In this document: positions 1-12,319 of the stretch, one piece after another
Numbering within the stretch: position 1 is the first letter of the stretch
Layout: each line of letters starts with the position of its first letter
DNA from: Oscheius onirici
Taxonomy: Eukaryota > Nematoda > Chromadorea > Rhabditida > Rhabditidae
NCBI GenBank assembly: GCA_932521025.1
Contig: OW051470.1
Coordinates: forward strand, 7,674,501-7,738,500
Length of the DNA: 64,000 bases
Direction: 5' to 3'
Notes under the pieces: model-generated
Database searches by the model: none
What the model was told of the DNA's origin: nothing
What the model saw: the letters and a program-made list of their open reading frames with translations, nothing else
Position numbers and translations under genes: made by a program

Positions 1-303
1 ATCAATCTCAAAAACCCCCACGACATCGTTCTCCACTTCAATGCCCGTCAGGACGAGCGTGCCGTCGTCAGAAACTCCACCCAGCACGGAAGCTGGCAGA
101 ATGAGGAGCGTCACGCTGACCACTTCCCCTTCCAGCCCAACCGCGTCTACACTCTCGAGTTCATTTCTGAGCACGGACAGGTCCTCGTCAATGTCAACGG
201 ACAGCGATTCTGTCAGTTCCACGAGCGCGCTCCTGGACACTCCATCAATCTGATCGAGATCGCCGGAGACGTCGTCGTTCACTCTGCCCACGTCACCCAC
301 TAG
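1..303 (+). CDS. Galectin, C-terminal carbohydrate-recognition domain (5' partial)
   Basis: The frame is open from base 1 to TAG at 301-303 and encodes the last 100 residues. It is a galectin-type beta-galactoside-binding domain. The sugar-binding signature is visible: His12, Asn14 and Arg16 (HFNAR), Asn25 in VVRN, Trp32, Glu35 and Arg37. The Asn-Trp-Glu-Arg spacing is that of the family. No signal peptide can be judged because the 5' end is outside the window. Galectins are cytosolic or secreted without a classical signal and bind glycoconjugates. Nematode galectins often have two tandem domains, so this may be the second one. No intron lies in the visible part, and an AATAAA follows at 322-327. 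The family call is firm; the paralogue is unknown. Confidence 0.9.
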   Translation: MNLKNPHDIVLHFNARQDERAVVRNSTQHGSWQNEERHADHFPFQPNRVYTLEFISEHGQVLVNVNGQRFCQFHERAPGHSINLIEIAGDVVVHSAHVTH

Positions 304-321
304 ATCCTCCTTGAGAGCTTT

Positions 322-327
322 AATAAA
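322..327 (+). terminator. AATAAA poly(A) signal of the galectin gene
   Basis: AATAAA lies 19 bases after the galectin stop codon, followed by T-rich sequence. Confidence 0.6.
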
Positions 328-477
328 AACGTTTTTTATTACATATTTTTAAAGATTGGATCTTGGTTTGAAACTTCAGACAAAATTCGAATGGAAATAA
401 GGAAGAAAGTTAAATTAAAGATTTATTATGTTCAATATTGCACAGTCGACCTCGTTTCTTAGTAAGTGAGCCTCATT

Positions 478-2299
478 TTATCCTTCCAGTCTCTTCTTGA
501 CCAATCGCACTACTTTTCTACACTTTTCGGCACCGCCTTCAGCTTGTCTCGCTTCCTGGATGACAATTCTAGCGGGAACGAGTTTGAACTGATAGTTGCT
601 GTTAGTGAATTGGCAAGAGAAGTTGAGCAGATTCTGACAGGAAATTCTCTCCTGAATCAAGCCGGAACGGCAGTCGGATTCCTCGCTAAAAGTATAGAAA
701 TTTATAAAAACAAAATGTGATATACCTCTTGCTAAGTTGGACTTTGGTCAGCAGGCTATCAACCTTATCCCAATGTCCGGTTGTGCTCTTCTCGTCACAC
801 TCGATGAGTCTATTCTCGACTAGATCGGCTAGAGCGGCATCTTTGCCTCCCTTTTGAAGGTAGACAGGGAACTTGCTTTTGAAGAGTTTCGCCACCTTCT
901 TCAAGTCCTTTTTGCACTCTAAAAATGGAATAAAACATCTTTTGTCTGCGTACAAAAATAGAAGCACATGGGATCTAGGGAAACGTAAGTGAAAATTGCA
1001 AATACCATCCACAAAAACACCTACCCTCAAGGAGCTGAATCTTTCCTCCCCACAGTTTAGCATCCCCGAATTGTCTGTATTTGGAGCCTAAAACGGAAAA
1101 AAAGGTATCGGCTAAACACGATTCGGGAATCTACGCGCGTAATCCATCCGATTTATCCGACCCATTGAAAAAAAAACGTATGAACCCAGCTGGAAGTCCC
1201 CTTACCGACGGTATTCGTCTGTTCCCTGAACCAGTTGCTGGCCCTGCTGGGAGAGGGATTCTGATCGTGAGCCGCCAATTTGATCATCGTCGGCTTGTTC
1301 TGCTGAACTGGAGCTTGAGTAGCTGTAGGTACGCCGGCAGCGAGAGCAGCAGGCTGGACATTAAATTGAAGAGGTTGGGGCTGACTGGGTGGGAAGACAA
1401 TAGCTTGGGGCTGTGGCTGGACTTGAACCTGAGGTTGCGGCTGGGCTTGGATTTGGATCTGAGGCTGAGGTTGGGTCTGGAATTGAACCTGTGGCTGCTG
1501 TGGCTGAACTCCTCTGGTCTGGAGATAGTATTGGTACTGCTGCTGATACTGCTGGTAGTACTGACGGTAGTGATCAGGATAGGTGTTGGCAACCCATTGG
1601 ATGTACTCTGGAGAGTACTGAGCAGGAACCTGGACCTGCTGAACAATTTGTGGAGCTTGTGTTGGAGCAGGTGTAGGAGCAGGAGTAACGACAGTTGTCG
1701 GAGCAACTCGTTGGGCTGGCTCATCATAGTCGGAACTCTCAGGAGCTACTGGAGCCCCAGGAGCTGGGGGAGGAGTAGGGAAGGTGAAGGGAGCTGGTGT
1801 AGAATGAGGCGGGAGAGTGGGGAATGTGAATGGGGCAAGAGTAGGCAGCGAAAAGGCTGGAAGAAAGAATGGTGCAAATGTGGGCATAGGAGCCGGAGTT
1901 GAAAGAGCAGGAAGAGCGGGAAGAGGAGCTGGAGGAGAAGGAGGAATAACTTGAGCTGGTCCAGGCTGAGACTGGACCGGAGCAGCTGGAAGAGGAGCAG
2001 GAGCAGAGAGAGCCAGTGGCTGAACGGCCGCAGGACCCTGAGGATTTGTAGGAGCCAGAACAGCCAGCTCAACAGGTTTCTGCAGTTTCACCGGCTTCAA
2101 TTCATTCTTGTTCACATGTGTTGCGACTCCTTCAGCCTGAGCCATAACAGTCGGATCTTCCACAGGAAGATCTCCGGCAATATCAAACTGGGTATTCTGA
2201 ATCAAAAGAATCAAAATTGTAAGATGAACAAACCTGGAACGTCCTCTGAGCATTGGAATAGAGTACAAGAAGGCATAGGCAGAGAAACAGACGTCGCAT
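478..2299 (-). CDS. Secreted Pro/Gln-rich protein with Cys-containing C-terminal domain
   Basis: Five exons (2299-2234, 2196-1206, 1087-1025, 918-726, 685-478) join in frame to 506 residues. I chose ATG 2299 because the 22-residue first exon is a classic signal peptide (MRRLFLCLCLLVLYSNAQ) and reaches the long exon through a 37-bp intron. The next 330 residues are low complexity: a Pro/Ala-rich half, then a Gln-rich stretch with QPQ and QYY repeats. The last 150 residues are not repetitive and hold several cysteines and basic helices. The protein is probably extracellular (cuticle, matrix or secreted). The Gln/Pro region resembles nematode proteins with prion-like glutamine-rich tracts, but I do not recognise the C-terminal domain and assign no function. 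An alternative ATG at 2253 reads through the first intron and gives a poorer leader. Confidence 0.7.
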
Positions 2300-3274
2300 G
2301 GCTGGTTCGGCGACCGATTTGTCGAGGCAGGAGCGAGAGAGAAAAGGAGAGGCCGCCCCGGATCGCTAGCCACCCCGAACGGGATCTCGGCTAGCCGCTA
2401 CAACTGCACTCTCTCCTCTCCCGTTTTTCACTAGATGAAAGCTTGAACGTCACAGGGCAAATCACTTAATTCGGGAGAAGAAGCCACTTTTAAGTGATAA
2501 ATGAAATTGAAGAAAGTCTAAGATCTATCGTAACAAGCAGAACCTGAGAACTATGTAATCCTGACAATTTTTTAACTTGTGAACCATCCTCGTGGCCTCA
2601 CAAACACAAACATACAGAGTCCACGATTGCGCTTCAAAAGTAGAGAAATTACAAATTTTTGAGATATGCAGTTTACTGAACGGACACTACTTCTATGGAA
2701 ATGAAACCCGACAGCATCTTGCTCCAAAGATCCCATATGCGCCTGTCAAGATGAAATGAGCGAGACAAGTTCTGATTCTCTTAAAAAGAAATCACTTCAA
2801 TATATGTACGGTCACTACAAACAAAATTAGTGTATTCCTTCCTTCCCAACATGTGTTTCCGCTTTCCATTTCGATCCTTCGACCCCGTGCCTATCGAGTT
2901 CTAGCCTGCGCTAATAAGCGCCAGGCTAAGCTATCAGTTGAAGACATCTTGTTTTCGAGAAAGGAGGTCTTCGAAACCAGAAGCCATGCCATGAGTCATT
3001 GGGCAGTGGTCGCGACCTGTTCTCCATACCTGAGGAACAAAAACACGCCAAGACGGGACACACATTTAGCCGATCCATTTGACATGTGAAAAGGCATTAT
3101 GCGAAGTTTTATCCGGGTGTGAAGCAGACAAATAAATATGGATCCCGTATGATATTGGTGTACAGAGTGAGCTTGCTTTTTGATGAATACCCATTTGTGG
3201 AAGGAGAACGAAAAAGACCCGAAAGTGGAAAGGAGCATGGGAACAACCGAAAAGGAGATCGAGGCACAAACTAA
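2300..3274. other. Intergenic, no gene recognised
   Basis: This 975-bp gap lies upstream of the secreted protein gene and downstream of the FAR1-like gene. Both are on the minus strand, so it should hold the promoter of the former and the 3' end of the latter. Open frames here are short and overlap one another on opposite strands. No repeat or RNA gene was seen. Confidence 0.5.
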
Positions 3275-5959
3275 TCACTGTTTAAAAAGGGCGAGCATCA
3301 TTTCGAGTTGGGGTAAAAGAGTCGTCAGTTGTTCTGAAGAGAGAGAAGGGATGCGGGAGGTCATCTCATCCAGAACAGTCTTCATCTTCAGCTGACTCTC
3401 CGTTTCCGTGTCGACTTCAGTTTTGATGTTTAGAACTGCCGGCTTGAGAGTTTCCAAATCAACTCGTTCCAAGACTGGAGGAGGACTGTCGCCGCGTTTG
3501 ATCGGTTTCGGAGCCGGCAAATTGGCGGGAAGGTTGAACTGAAAAGTAAGGTATTATTTCTGTTTTTTTTTGTTTCATGGCTTTGTCTTTCTATATAAGT
3601 CCCTTACCTCGTTAACAACATCAATAAGTTCATTGGCCTGTTCCGTGTGTGTCTTCATATCAACAGCCGGCTGAGGAGCCACGACGGCATGAGCAGGCTG
3701 AGGAAGATTAAAAAGAGGAATGGACAGCTGGTTCTGAAAAGATATTTGTAGATTCTAGACGATGAAAAACTAACAATCATTGTCAAAATAGCCGGATTCT
3801 GGTTCAATTGGGGTCGTTGTTGAAGGGAATGAAGAGCGTACTGTAACTGTTGAGTGGTGAGGGCAGGGTTCATCTGATTCTCCTTCTGTTGGCTCATCAG
3901 CGCGGCCATTAAGTTCTGAACAGTGATTTTCTCGGGAAATATAAAAAAAACTTACACTTTGCTGCTGTTGTTGCATCAGAAGAGCATGTTGGATGGCCAT
4001 CGATGCTGGGGAGACGGTTGAGGCTGGACTGCTCTGAACACTGGCAGCCGTAGAATTTATTGGAGAATTCCTCATAGAGAGTGGAGAAGATGAATAGGTC
4101 GAGTCGTGATCTCTTTTGGCTCCTAAAGAAGATTTTTCATTCGAAATGAAGCTATTACTCACGTTTCGCGGGAATTCCAGCCGGCGATAGACTTCCTCTG
4201 GTTTTCGTCATAGCCTTGTGATAAATATCTGCGTTCTGTTCGTGGCCGGTATGTACATCAACTAGGGTCGTAATCTTCAATATCCGTTCTGGGAAGCTGT
4301 AGTTAACTCGCAGCATGGCTCTGCAGCCGCAGGGTAGATAGGTCTGATTGGGGCGTTTGCCAATACCTGAAAAGATGGTCATTGTGGAGTTAATGTGAAT
4401 CAAACACAATTTTTAACAGGATAGAATTACTGTAACAAGTCTAATGTTTTCTAGATGTTCCCAAACCCAATAACTTTTAGCAAACAAGGATGGTTATCGT
4501 CCGCTCGAAGGTTGCTTAACTCATATTTTCTTACTTTACTTCCCACTCCAAATTTTTATGTAAACTAATGGAACGCTGTACAATCTTCTGTTCAAGTAAA
4601 ACAGAAAAATTGAACCTTTCCCAACAGTGAGGCGTGCGTCCTAAGACCAGGTCAGGACCCATTGCGTACCAGTGTTCAAAAAGAAGAGGGATTACCGTAG
4701 ATTTCAGCTCTTCTCGTCGAGACCCACTTAGCATGCAAACTTTGGATACTCAGCCAACTAATTCGAAACATACACAGCAAACTTTGGAATTTTTTGGCTG
4801 TTCCCTTCCTACTCTTCTCCAATTGGCAGCTGTTTCTTTGCCAGCTGACAAGTAGCCCCCCTCGTATACTTTACGCGCTTGGCAGATGTGATTGGGGTGA
4901 TGTGCGCGCGCGTAAAAAAGGCCTCCTGGCTCCCTGTAATCTGGCTGTCACCCGGGGAGTCCTCGATTAGCATAGAGGGCAGATGCGTGCAGACAGCTGC
5001 CCTCTCTCCCTTAGACATCTCTCGTCTCTTCTCAGAAAAAAAAATTCTCGAAGAGCGATCAAAATCTACGCGGAAAACCACGAACGACCTTACAAGTGTC
5101 GACCAGCTGTCGCCTACTAGCCGGGGGTAGTCATTTGGACTGACCGTAATTACACACTGACCAGCCACACGTGGCACCATGTGTCCGAAACAGCGTTTTG
5201 TCATTACCTGTCTCCCCTTCGAGTTTTTCTGCTCCAGCTGCTAGGCAAAAGTCAAGGCTACAAAACCCAATTATGCTACTTATTGAATAGGACAGAGAGA
5301 CGGAGGGATTAGGAGTGTGACCGACCTCTCATTCTCGGCTCTCCATAGTGGGCACAGTGATAGACCACATAGCGGTATTTGAAGACTGGATTGACCGTCC
5401 CGTCTGACTCTTTCAATGTTTCGGAAGAGGCTACTCGAAACGGATGAAACTGCTCCTTCTTCCAGGCTTCAAAAACCTCCTCGAACTGTTTGTAGCTCTC
5501 GAACTTGGCGTCCAACGAGATTGTAGGAGGCGTATCCGTGGAGACAGTCAACGGCTCGTGGACATTCTCGTCCTCGTGCAGAGAGGCACGAGATTCGGGA
5601 GCAGAGTTGGAGGATCGGGAAGATTCCTATAAGAATTTTTTGTGTTAGTCAAATAACCACTTGACGCGTGCTCAAAAAGAAACCCAATCTGTCAGGCTGA
5701 CTCTCAATGGCATAAACTGAGCGGCGAGGATCAGAGCCCCGTATTGGATAACGGCAAAGGGTCAAGACTGTTCGAGAGACTTACCGACTCTGAATGACTC
5801 GGACTACTGTCCTCATACTCTTCGAAGTGTCGTCTTTTTGCTGCTGGTTCCTGGATGGGTAACTGAAAAAAATCTGTTAAAAATTGAAAGAAGCGTCTGT
5901 ACCGGTTGAATAATCAGCGGAGGTAGAGGAAAACTGAAGTTGCTGGTCAAATGAGCCAT
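3275..5959 (-). CDS. FAR1/ZSWIM-like zinc-binding putative transcription factor
   Basis: Eight exons (5959-5903, 5862-5785, 5626-5326, 4366-4163, 4122-3956, 3915-3775, 3733-3608, 3538-3275) join in frame to 445 residues. The start follows a TTTCAG acceptor one base upstream, as in a trans-spliced message. Residues about 75-190 hold Cys136 and His138 (YHCAHYG), Cys158 and Cys160 (PCGC), and His184 and His187 (HTGH). This is the order of metal ligands in the FAR1/WRKY-GCM1 fold used by ZSWIM3-like and FLYWCH-related DNA-binding proteins. The rest is low complexity: a Ser-rich acidic N-terminus, a Gln run near residue 268, then Pro/Gln-rich sequence. This composition fits a nuclear regulator. 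Intron 3 is unusually long (959 bp). No SWIM domain or transposase core is present. The fold assignment is an inference from ligand spacing. Confidence 0.7.
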
Positions 5960-5960
5960 G

Positions 5961-5966
5961 CTGAAA
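5961..5966 (-). promoter_or_regulatory. Candidate trans-splice acceptor of FAR1-like gene
   Basis: On the minus strand a TTTCAG precedes the ATG at 5959 by one base, with no convincing upstream donor exon. Its placement matches that of the other genes here. Confidence 0.45.
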
Positions 5967-8656
5967 TTTCCATTTGAATTCTCGAACCCGAAGACATTTT
6001 GTGAAGACAGCTGTGGATGCGCGACCTTGGGCAGCAGTTTAGCGGTTACGGAACGAGAGAGAGAGACAGACAGCAGATTTGCGCATAATTTATAAGTGGA
6101 AAACAGGCGGGAATAGGAGAGGTTGGCAGCCAGCGTATGCCTGTTGCGCAAGACCTATAGAGGCCGTGTGGCTCTCGACGACGACCCGGCTGACCCGTGA
6201 GAGAGAGAGAGAGACCGGAGCAAAATAAGTCGATAGTAGATAACCTGGTGGGGACGGGAGTGGGAAGGTGAGAGTGAGATACTCTACTGACCTCTGGAAT
6301 CTAATAGAGACAGTTTGTTTGCTTAAGAGTTGGGAAGAGAACTGGATTGAAACGCTTCCAGAAGATCGAGCTTTACTTTATTAAATAGTTAAGTAAGCAG
6401 TCAGAAGACTAAGGAGAAATCATCTTTGGTCCTTCCCATTAGAATTGTTCAGTTAAGATACTCATAGGAGAACCATTGTCAAAACTCTAGTACTACAGGC
6501 AAAAAAAAACAACACTCAACCAGTCTCGACTCTTGTTCTATCAAGAGTTCCAGACTGGGTGAGAATCAGTAGTCGAAAGTCACAACTGAAAAAAGAGAGT
6601 GTCCTGATTTCCGAACTGGTAAAACATAGTACATGTTCAAATGAGAGGCTAGAGCTAAGACGTATGACATGCCAAAAAAAGTTTGAATGTCTGAACAGGA
6701 CAAGAGAGTAACTGACCTCCAGCTCTTCCTCTAATAGGCAGTTCTAGCCCTGAGGAATGGTCTCTCGACTGGTGAATAATTAAGACAGTCTTCTATCTGT
6801 TTGGGGAGCCGCCTGTCGTTACGACCCCCATATGTCAGAGAGCGACTCGAGAGACTAGCTACTGTACCCAATTGGGCGGGAAAGCTGGTAATTAGAGCAA
6901 CTGTAAATAACACAATCGATTATCAAACTGACAAGACTTGAGACAATATGACCTATTCTTTTGTGCTGCGATTTGAAATGCGCTGACTGAAATAGCTGCA
7001 GCTATATGGGAATTGATAAACAGAATAATCCAAGGGAGAATGTTCTGGAGGGTGTTATGAGGGGATTGAGATACAAACTATGCGGTGGTCATATTTGAAA
7101 GTGTGGGAGAGAGACGGAGAGTGCTGAAGGCAGAGAAGGATAAAAAGAACGACAGTTAGAGGAGCAGGGAAGTCGGGAGAAATATAAGATAAGCGACAGG
7201 AAAAGGGACAGTTTGAGAGACAGAAATAGTTCAAGTGACCAACTCTGGCAAAATTCAAAGAGCTGGTTAGTAGTTCCACGGCTGGCTAATGAGCCCAAGC
7301 GACTGGATTGACCATTCCTTTGCAGGAGAGCATGTCACTGTAAAGGGGGCGGAGCACAAGTAGCCTACTGCCAGAGCGGGCGGAGAGAACGGCTGAATGC
7401 GCGAGAGAGCAGAGTCGGGTCACTGGGACCCGAAAAAAAGACCATCTGCCAGCACGCGCGGACAGAGAGAAGAAGAGCACAGCACTGCTGCTGCTGGCGA
7501 TATGCAAATTGGCGCACTCTGGCCCACTATCTGGACGGAAGCCAACAAAAATGGACTGACTAAATGACTAGTTTGGGAAAGGGGAGGTGACGTGGGTGAT
7601 GGGGCATGGTACTGGAATTTGGAGCCGACTACTTCTAGATCTTTTCTGGGAAAAAAAATAAAAAAAATGCTGGGTAAAGACCAAAGAGTCAGGAAACAGG
7701 GTACAGAACATAGGGATACCAAGGGATCAACGATCTGACCCCGTCTGTCAGAACCTCGACTCTGGCGTCCCGTCTCCGTCTCTCCAATCTCCGTCTAACC
7801 AGTACTCTCTCCCCTCAGATGACATCATCCTCTCCGGTTACTGTACAAGTTGTTTACCGGTCCGGACACCCTGAGATCGATCGACCTCTTACCTCTTCTT
7901 ACCTAATAGCTGACCCTTCTCGGGAGCTGTAGACGGGTGCCGCCTCACACCCCCTGTCAACAACTCAGGAGAGCCTATTCTTCTCCAAAGGACATTAAGA
8001 TTCATTTGGAGGAAATGAGAAAGAGGTTGGATTTCTGTCGGAAAGCCAGTAGATTGAATTCAGGACACGGTCACGGGAAGCCAGCTGCAATCTCATGCCA
8101 GCGGGATAGGTACAGTAATGATTGAACTGATTTACGGACAGTCAATTAGATGGCCCATAGGCACAGCTGAGAGGCTATGGGAATTTGATGGATTGCGACC
8201 CCCTTGACAGGAAATGAGTACTGGTATTTCGGGAGCCAGCTTGAGCGAATTTGAATATCTCTGTTCCTGACAAAACAACAATTGAGTACTCCGAAACATG
8301 ACTGACAAAAAGTCGACCGAGATCTCTTCGTTGAGTACCCAACTCAGGTTGTGCGGGTCTCGCAATCCTCTTATTAAAACGCTAAGGTCGCCCGAAGTGT
8401 ATTTCGAATTTTTCAACCCCTAGGCACTGTCAAAATACGAATCTGGGGCAATTGTTTTGTCGAAATTTTGCGAGGAATCCAGCTACCACGTCCGTTTTTC
8501 GAAATATTCTATTTTTCACTGTTTTCAGGTCCCTCTATGGTTTGGCACTCTGAAGCTGCAGGTAACAAGTTATGTCCTGTCGAGAATTTAGGCAACAATT
8601 AAGTTTTGAACTTGGAAAGTTCTATCACTGTTGTAGGGGTACGAAATGTGGTACCA

Positions 8657-8671
8657 CGTCGTCAGACGACG
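8657..8671. repeat. Perfect palindrome CGTCGTC-A-GACGACG
   Basis: Two 7-base arms flank one central base. It lies in the non-coding 8.4-9.35 kb segment. Confidence 0.6.
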
Positions 8672-9110
8672 AAGTCGGCTGGTAAACTTTTTAAAAGTCT
8701 ACATTTTCTCATCAGCTGCTGAACAGAGGTCTATTTCCCTGTCTCTCTATCTCATCTGTATTTTTCCCCTATTTTAAAGCGAGTGTCCGTACCTTTTTTT
8801 CCAGAGAAAACTGTTTGAAAATGACTTGACCTAACAAGTCAAAACATGTCTTGACTGGTTTTGGACTTGTATTCAAAGGTTTTGTAGGGGGTGTCAATTT
8901 CTGCCGTGGTTCTTTCTGCTTATATCCGCTAAATTGTGAGGCAAAAAATGCTTCTTCACAACTAAATTTAAAGCGGTTGTAACGATTTTTACGAAAACAA
9001 GAAGCAACATGTTCCCAGTGGTCCCAAGTTCGAATAAATATTCCTCTGCCTAACTCATTATTTCACTTGTCAAAACGAGTCATAACTTGTCAATGTAAGC
9101 TTGTAAGTAC

Positions 9111-9130
9111 TGCCGAACGAGCGTTCGGCA
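9111..9130. repeat. Perfect 20-bp palindrome
   Basis: TGCCGAACGAGCGTTCGGCA has 9-base arms around a two-base centre. It could be a dimeric protein-binding site or a relic of a mobile element. No gene is adjacent. Confidence 0.6.
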
Positions 9131-12100
9131 AATGGTAACTTTTGTTTGGGAGAACGACTTTTACCGCTTGTATCTCGGTCAACATCGAAAATAAAATGCA
9201 TAAAATATATAGCTCCGTGTTCAGCGAGTTTTTCTCTACAAGACTCATACTCGATTGTCAAGCTTCTAGACCTCGGGGCACTTTCGGGTACTCCTCTCTG
9301 CAATTCCACTTGTTCTTATTCTTGCTGTCTTCTTGAGACTTGATGAAACCAAAAATTCGTCTTTTTTCCAAAGTATCTTTTTCGGAATAAGGTTGCCTAG
9401 TCTATGTAGTGTGCCAGTACCAAAGGACTGGATAGGATTACTCAAAAAAACTGAAAACGATTAATTGGAGACGAGACTTTTGCTCCACGGTTCCATGGAA
9501 TAATCGCCCATTTCCTTTTTATATTCAGAAGACCGATGACATCTGGAGCGCGAGTGAAGATACACAGCGAGAATGAGAATCTTTGTTAAAGCAGTCTTGC
9601 TACTTCCTTCGGGACTGCATAAATAACCCGTCCACCAAGGAAAATTTTTATAAACGACCCAGAAAGTGAATCAAGACAAAGTAAAGAACGAAATCGAAAA
9701 AAAATTGAAAGGTTCTATGTACACGTATCACAGCGTCCAGCTTTCGATGTTGGTAGTTTTGGGCAAGAAGACAGAAGGGGAAGTTGAAGAGAAGTTACTC
9801 TTCCAGGGACTGGGACCAGCAAGTGTTGGGACTGCTAAGACAAAAACTACAGCAAGACAAAGGAGAATCTAAACTACGGCAGTCCACTGGGGGGTCGGGC
9901 TGATTCTTCGGATCAGTTCCCGTAATATGGCGATGTGATGCCAGTCCACGGAGAGAGTAACAGTAATAGAAATTGGGGCAAAACAAGGGTAATTCCTCAG
10001 TGTATACGGCGGTTATTATGTAGACGGTTAGGAAAATATTATAGAGTAGACATTATAGACGCTGATATTATGGTACACTTGACTAGAAGACTCAGCATTA
10101 GAGTTAGCTGAAAGGTTTGATTTGATGAAAAACGAGGAGAACTTACCAAAATAAACTATGAGAAAGAACTGGGATAGAATGGGGAAACGGCACACTCTCT
10201 GTGGATTACGTTGGCATCTTGGAGAAGGCACAGCTATAAAATTTGGAAAATTGAGAAGTATAACCCATGTTTTCTCTTCTCAGATTCACACTTTCTCTAC
10301 ATCGTACGAGCACCGCGTCTGTGTTAGTTTCTGTTTCCTGGCTGAGTATCCTACGTTTCCATGATAAACAGGTCTCGCGGCTAACTAAAACAATTATGTT
10401 ATCACTGTCTTTTTTTGAATAAAACATACTGACTGTCTCATTTTATCTTCGACTTTTGATAGCGCTCTGCACTCCTGAGAACTAGTGGAAAAAGTCCGAT
10501 TTAGATGCTAATGCTATGAAGTTCATTACCACAAGCTCAGAGCTATCTCAGTTTTTAGAATAGTGTGTAGGTGTTTGCGTCGACAAAAACCGTTTTTATC
10601 ACGACACTTTTGAAAAACGTAAACTTCCGTTCGGGGGTACGAAGAAAACTACTGAGCTTGACTAGTTCTAACCAGAGCTGTTCTGAACATCGAACTGGAA
10701 TGTTGAATGCCTTCTTATATTTATATAACCTAGAGTAGAATGACTTACAATGACTATGGGATACGTTGTGTTTCTATTCCTTCATTTCGAAAAGTATAAA
10801 ATCGAAAGACGTGGAAGAATGAAAAGTGCCACGTCGATTGCAATTCTTCCAATCAATGGCCTCCGTCCAATTTTTTATCATATTATACAGTCAAATCGCT
10901 TAAAAGATTCCCACCCTCCGTCAGACACTCACCTAATAGACGACGGCTAAACTCTCCATCATGTTTGAGCACAGAGTTACATATCTGAAAATTAGAGGTA
11001 AACAGTTGTGAATCGATTTTGGAAGAGAGGCACTGATACGAGGACCCTAGCCCTCAATTGAAGGGGGGAAGGAAGAGTCTCTAAAGCGACGCCTGGACGA
11101 CGGTTGTCATAGTGTGAAAGATGAAAGGAGAGAATGGAACAGAGCACTGCCCCTATTTGCCACATAGGAGTGAGAGCCTTCTTCATTATCTGCCACGACC
11201 TTTATCAGTATGAGCAGGAGATTAAAAGGACTGTGAGGACACGGATAGAGACAATTCAAACAGGACTGGACCTCTGAGAGTTTATGGTAAACGCATCTGG
11301 ATAATAATGTGGAAGCCTAATCTAGAATGAAAGTGGTGATCGACTAGAACATATTGAGTATCTGGTGAACGGCGAGTGCTCGCAGGAACTGTAAGGAACA
11401 GAACCAAAGACTCTCATTCACTTGGCGAGAGACTCCGTGGTTCAAAGGATATCTTTTACTTTCGATTTGTGTTGAAATTGAAGAGTCAGCCCGAAATTGG
11501 TATAAAGGTGAAGTAGAAGAAGTGACATCAATAGGCGACTAAAAGTCTAGATATCTGTTGGATCTGTTTTAGTCTCTCCTCTAAACCTAAGTTAAGGCAA
11601 CCTATACTAAAAGAGGGAGAGAGGCAATGAACCTGCGCAATAACCTAATAACTGGACATGGAACTGATAGTGACCTTGAATCAGTCGGGGGGATAATCTT
11701 TCATAATTGCCTAGAGCAGGTAATCTCCATCTTTATGAAGGTTTTGGAAAACGAGAGAGCAGAAACGATAAGAAGCTACGTGGCGCTGCGGCGTCACTAT
11801 GGGAGAGAATCGAGAGAGACGCCACAAGTCGTATAGTTGGAAAAGGCAGCGGGAGGGAGCCCTTTTTTGATGAGGACCAGTCGAACCGATACAGTGGTCG
11901 GAGGAAGTTGTGGTGGGCCTCTGCCTCATAATCCTGCGCATATTTTGACACGTACAGTGGGGACACAGCCACCCGTTTTGTACACACAGGGGGAGAGAGC
12001 AAGCCTCTCTCTCTCATTCACTATCAGAAGATGCTTTCGAGAAAGAACTTGTGACTTGTTATCAAAGGCTTAAACATAGGGGAACAGATAAAGGCTCTTT

Positions 12101-12150
12101 GATGCGTCTGTGATTATAGAGGGAGCTGGGGCACGCGGAACTATGTATTC

Positions 12151-12200
12151 TACTTTTTACTGAAAGATATTCGTGTACTACAGTCTTTCAGTAAAAAGTA
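12151..12200 (+). repeat. Perfect 17-bp stem with 16-base loop
   Basis: TACTTTTTACTGAAAGA at 12151-12167 is exactly complementary to 12184-12200. The size is like a short pre-miRNA arm, but the stem is AT-rich and shorter than usual for a miRNA precursor. A miniature transposon end is an alternative. The nearest feature is the RTE scrap 120 bp downstream. Confidence 0.6.
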
Positions 12201-12319
12201 ACTCTTTCCAAAATGAGACAATCTACCTGGGTGTGCCCGTCTCAATCCCGCTAAACCATCACAAGGAGATAGAGCGTAGTATCAGAAGAGGTTGGTTAGC
12301 CTGGAGTCAGCATTCAAAA

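Larger units (their letters stand above)
5967..12319. other. Gene-poor region, no supported genes
   Basis: About 6.3 kb hold only short frames with no family resemblance. Part near 6-7.7 kb must be promoter of the FAR1-like gene. A GA dinucleotide run lies at about 6198-6213. Bases 8.4-9.35 kb differ in texture: several short perfect palindromes and repeated ACTTGTCAA-type words suggest an old non-coding mobile element, but no terminal repeats were found. Exons of an unrecognised gene cannot be excluded without transcript data. Confidence 0.4.

Noticed and set aside
1081..1902. 273-codon plus-strand frame rich in Leu/Arg/Ser
   Set aside because: It is the antisense of the Pro/Gln-rich exon of the secreted protein; CAG/CCA repeats leave the opposite strand open.
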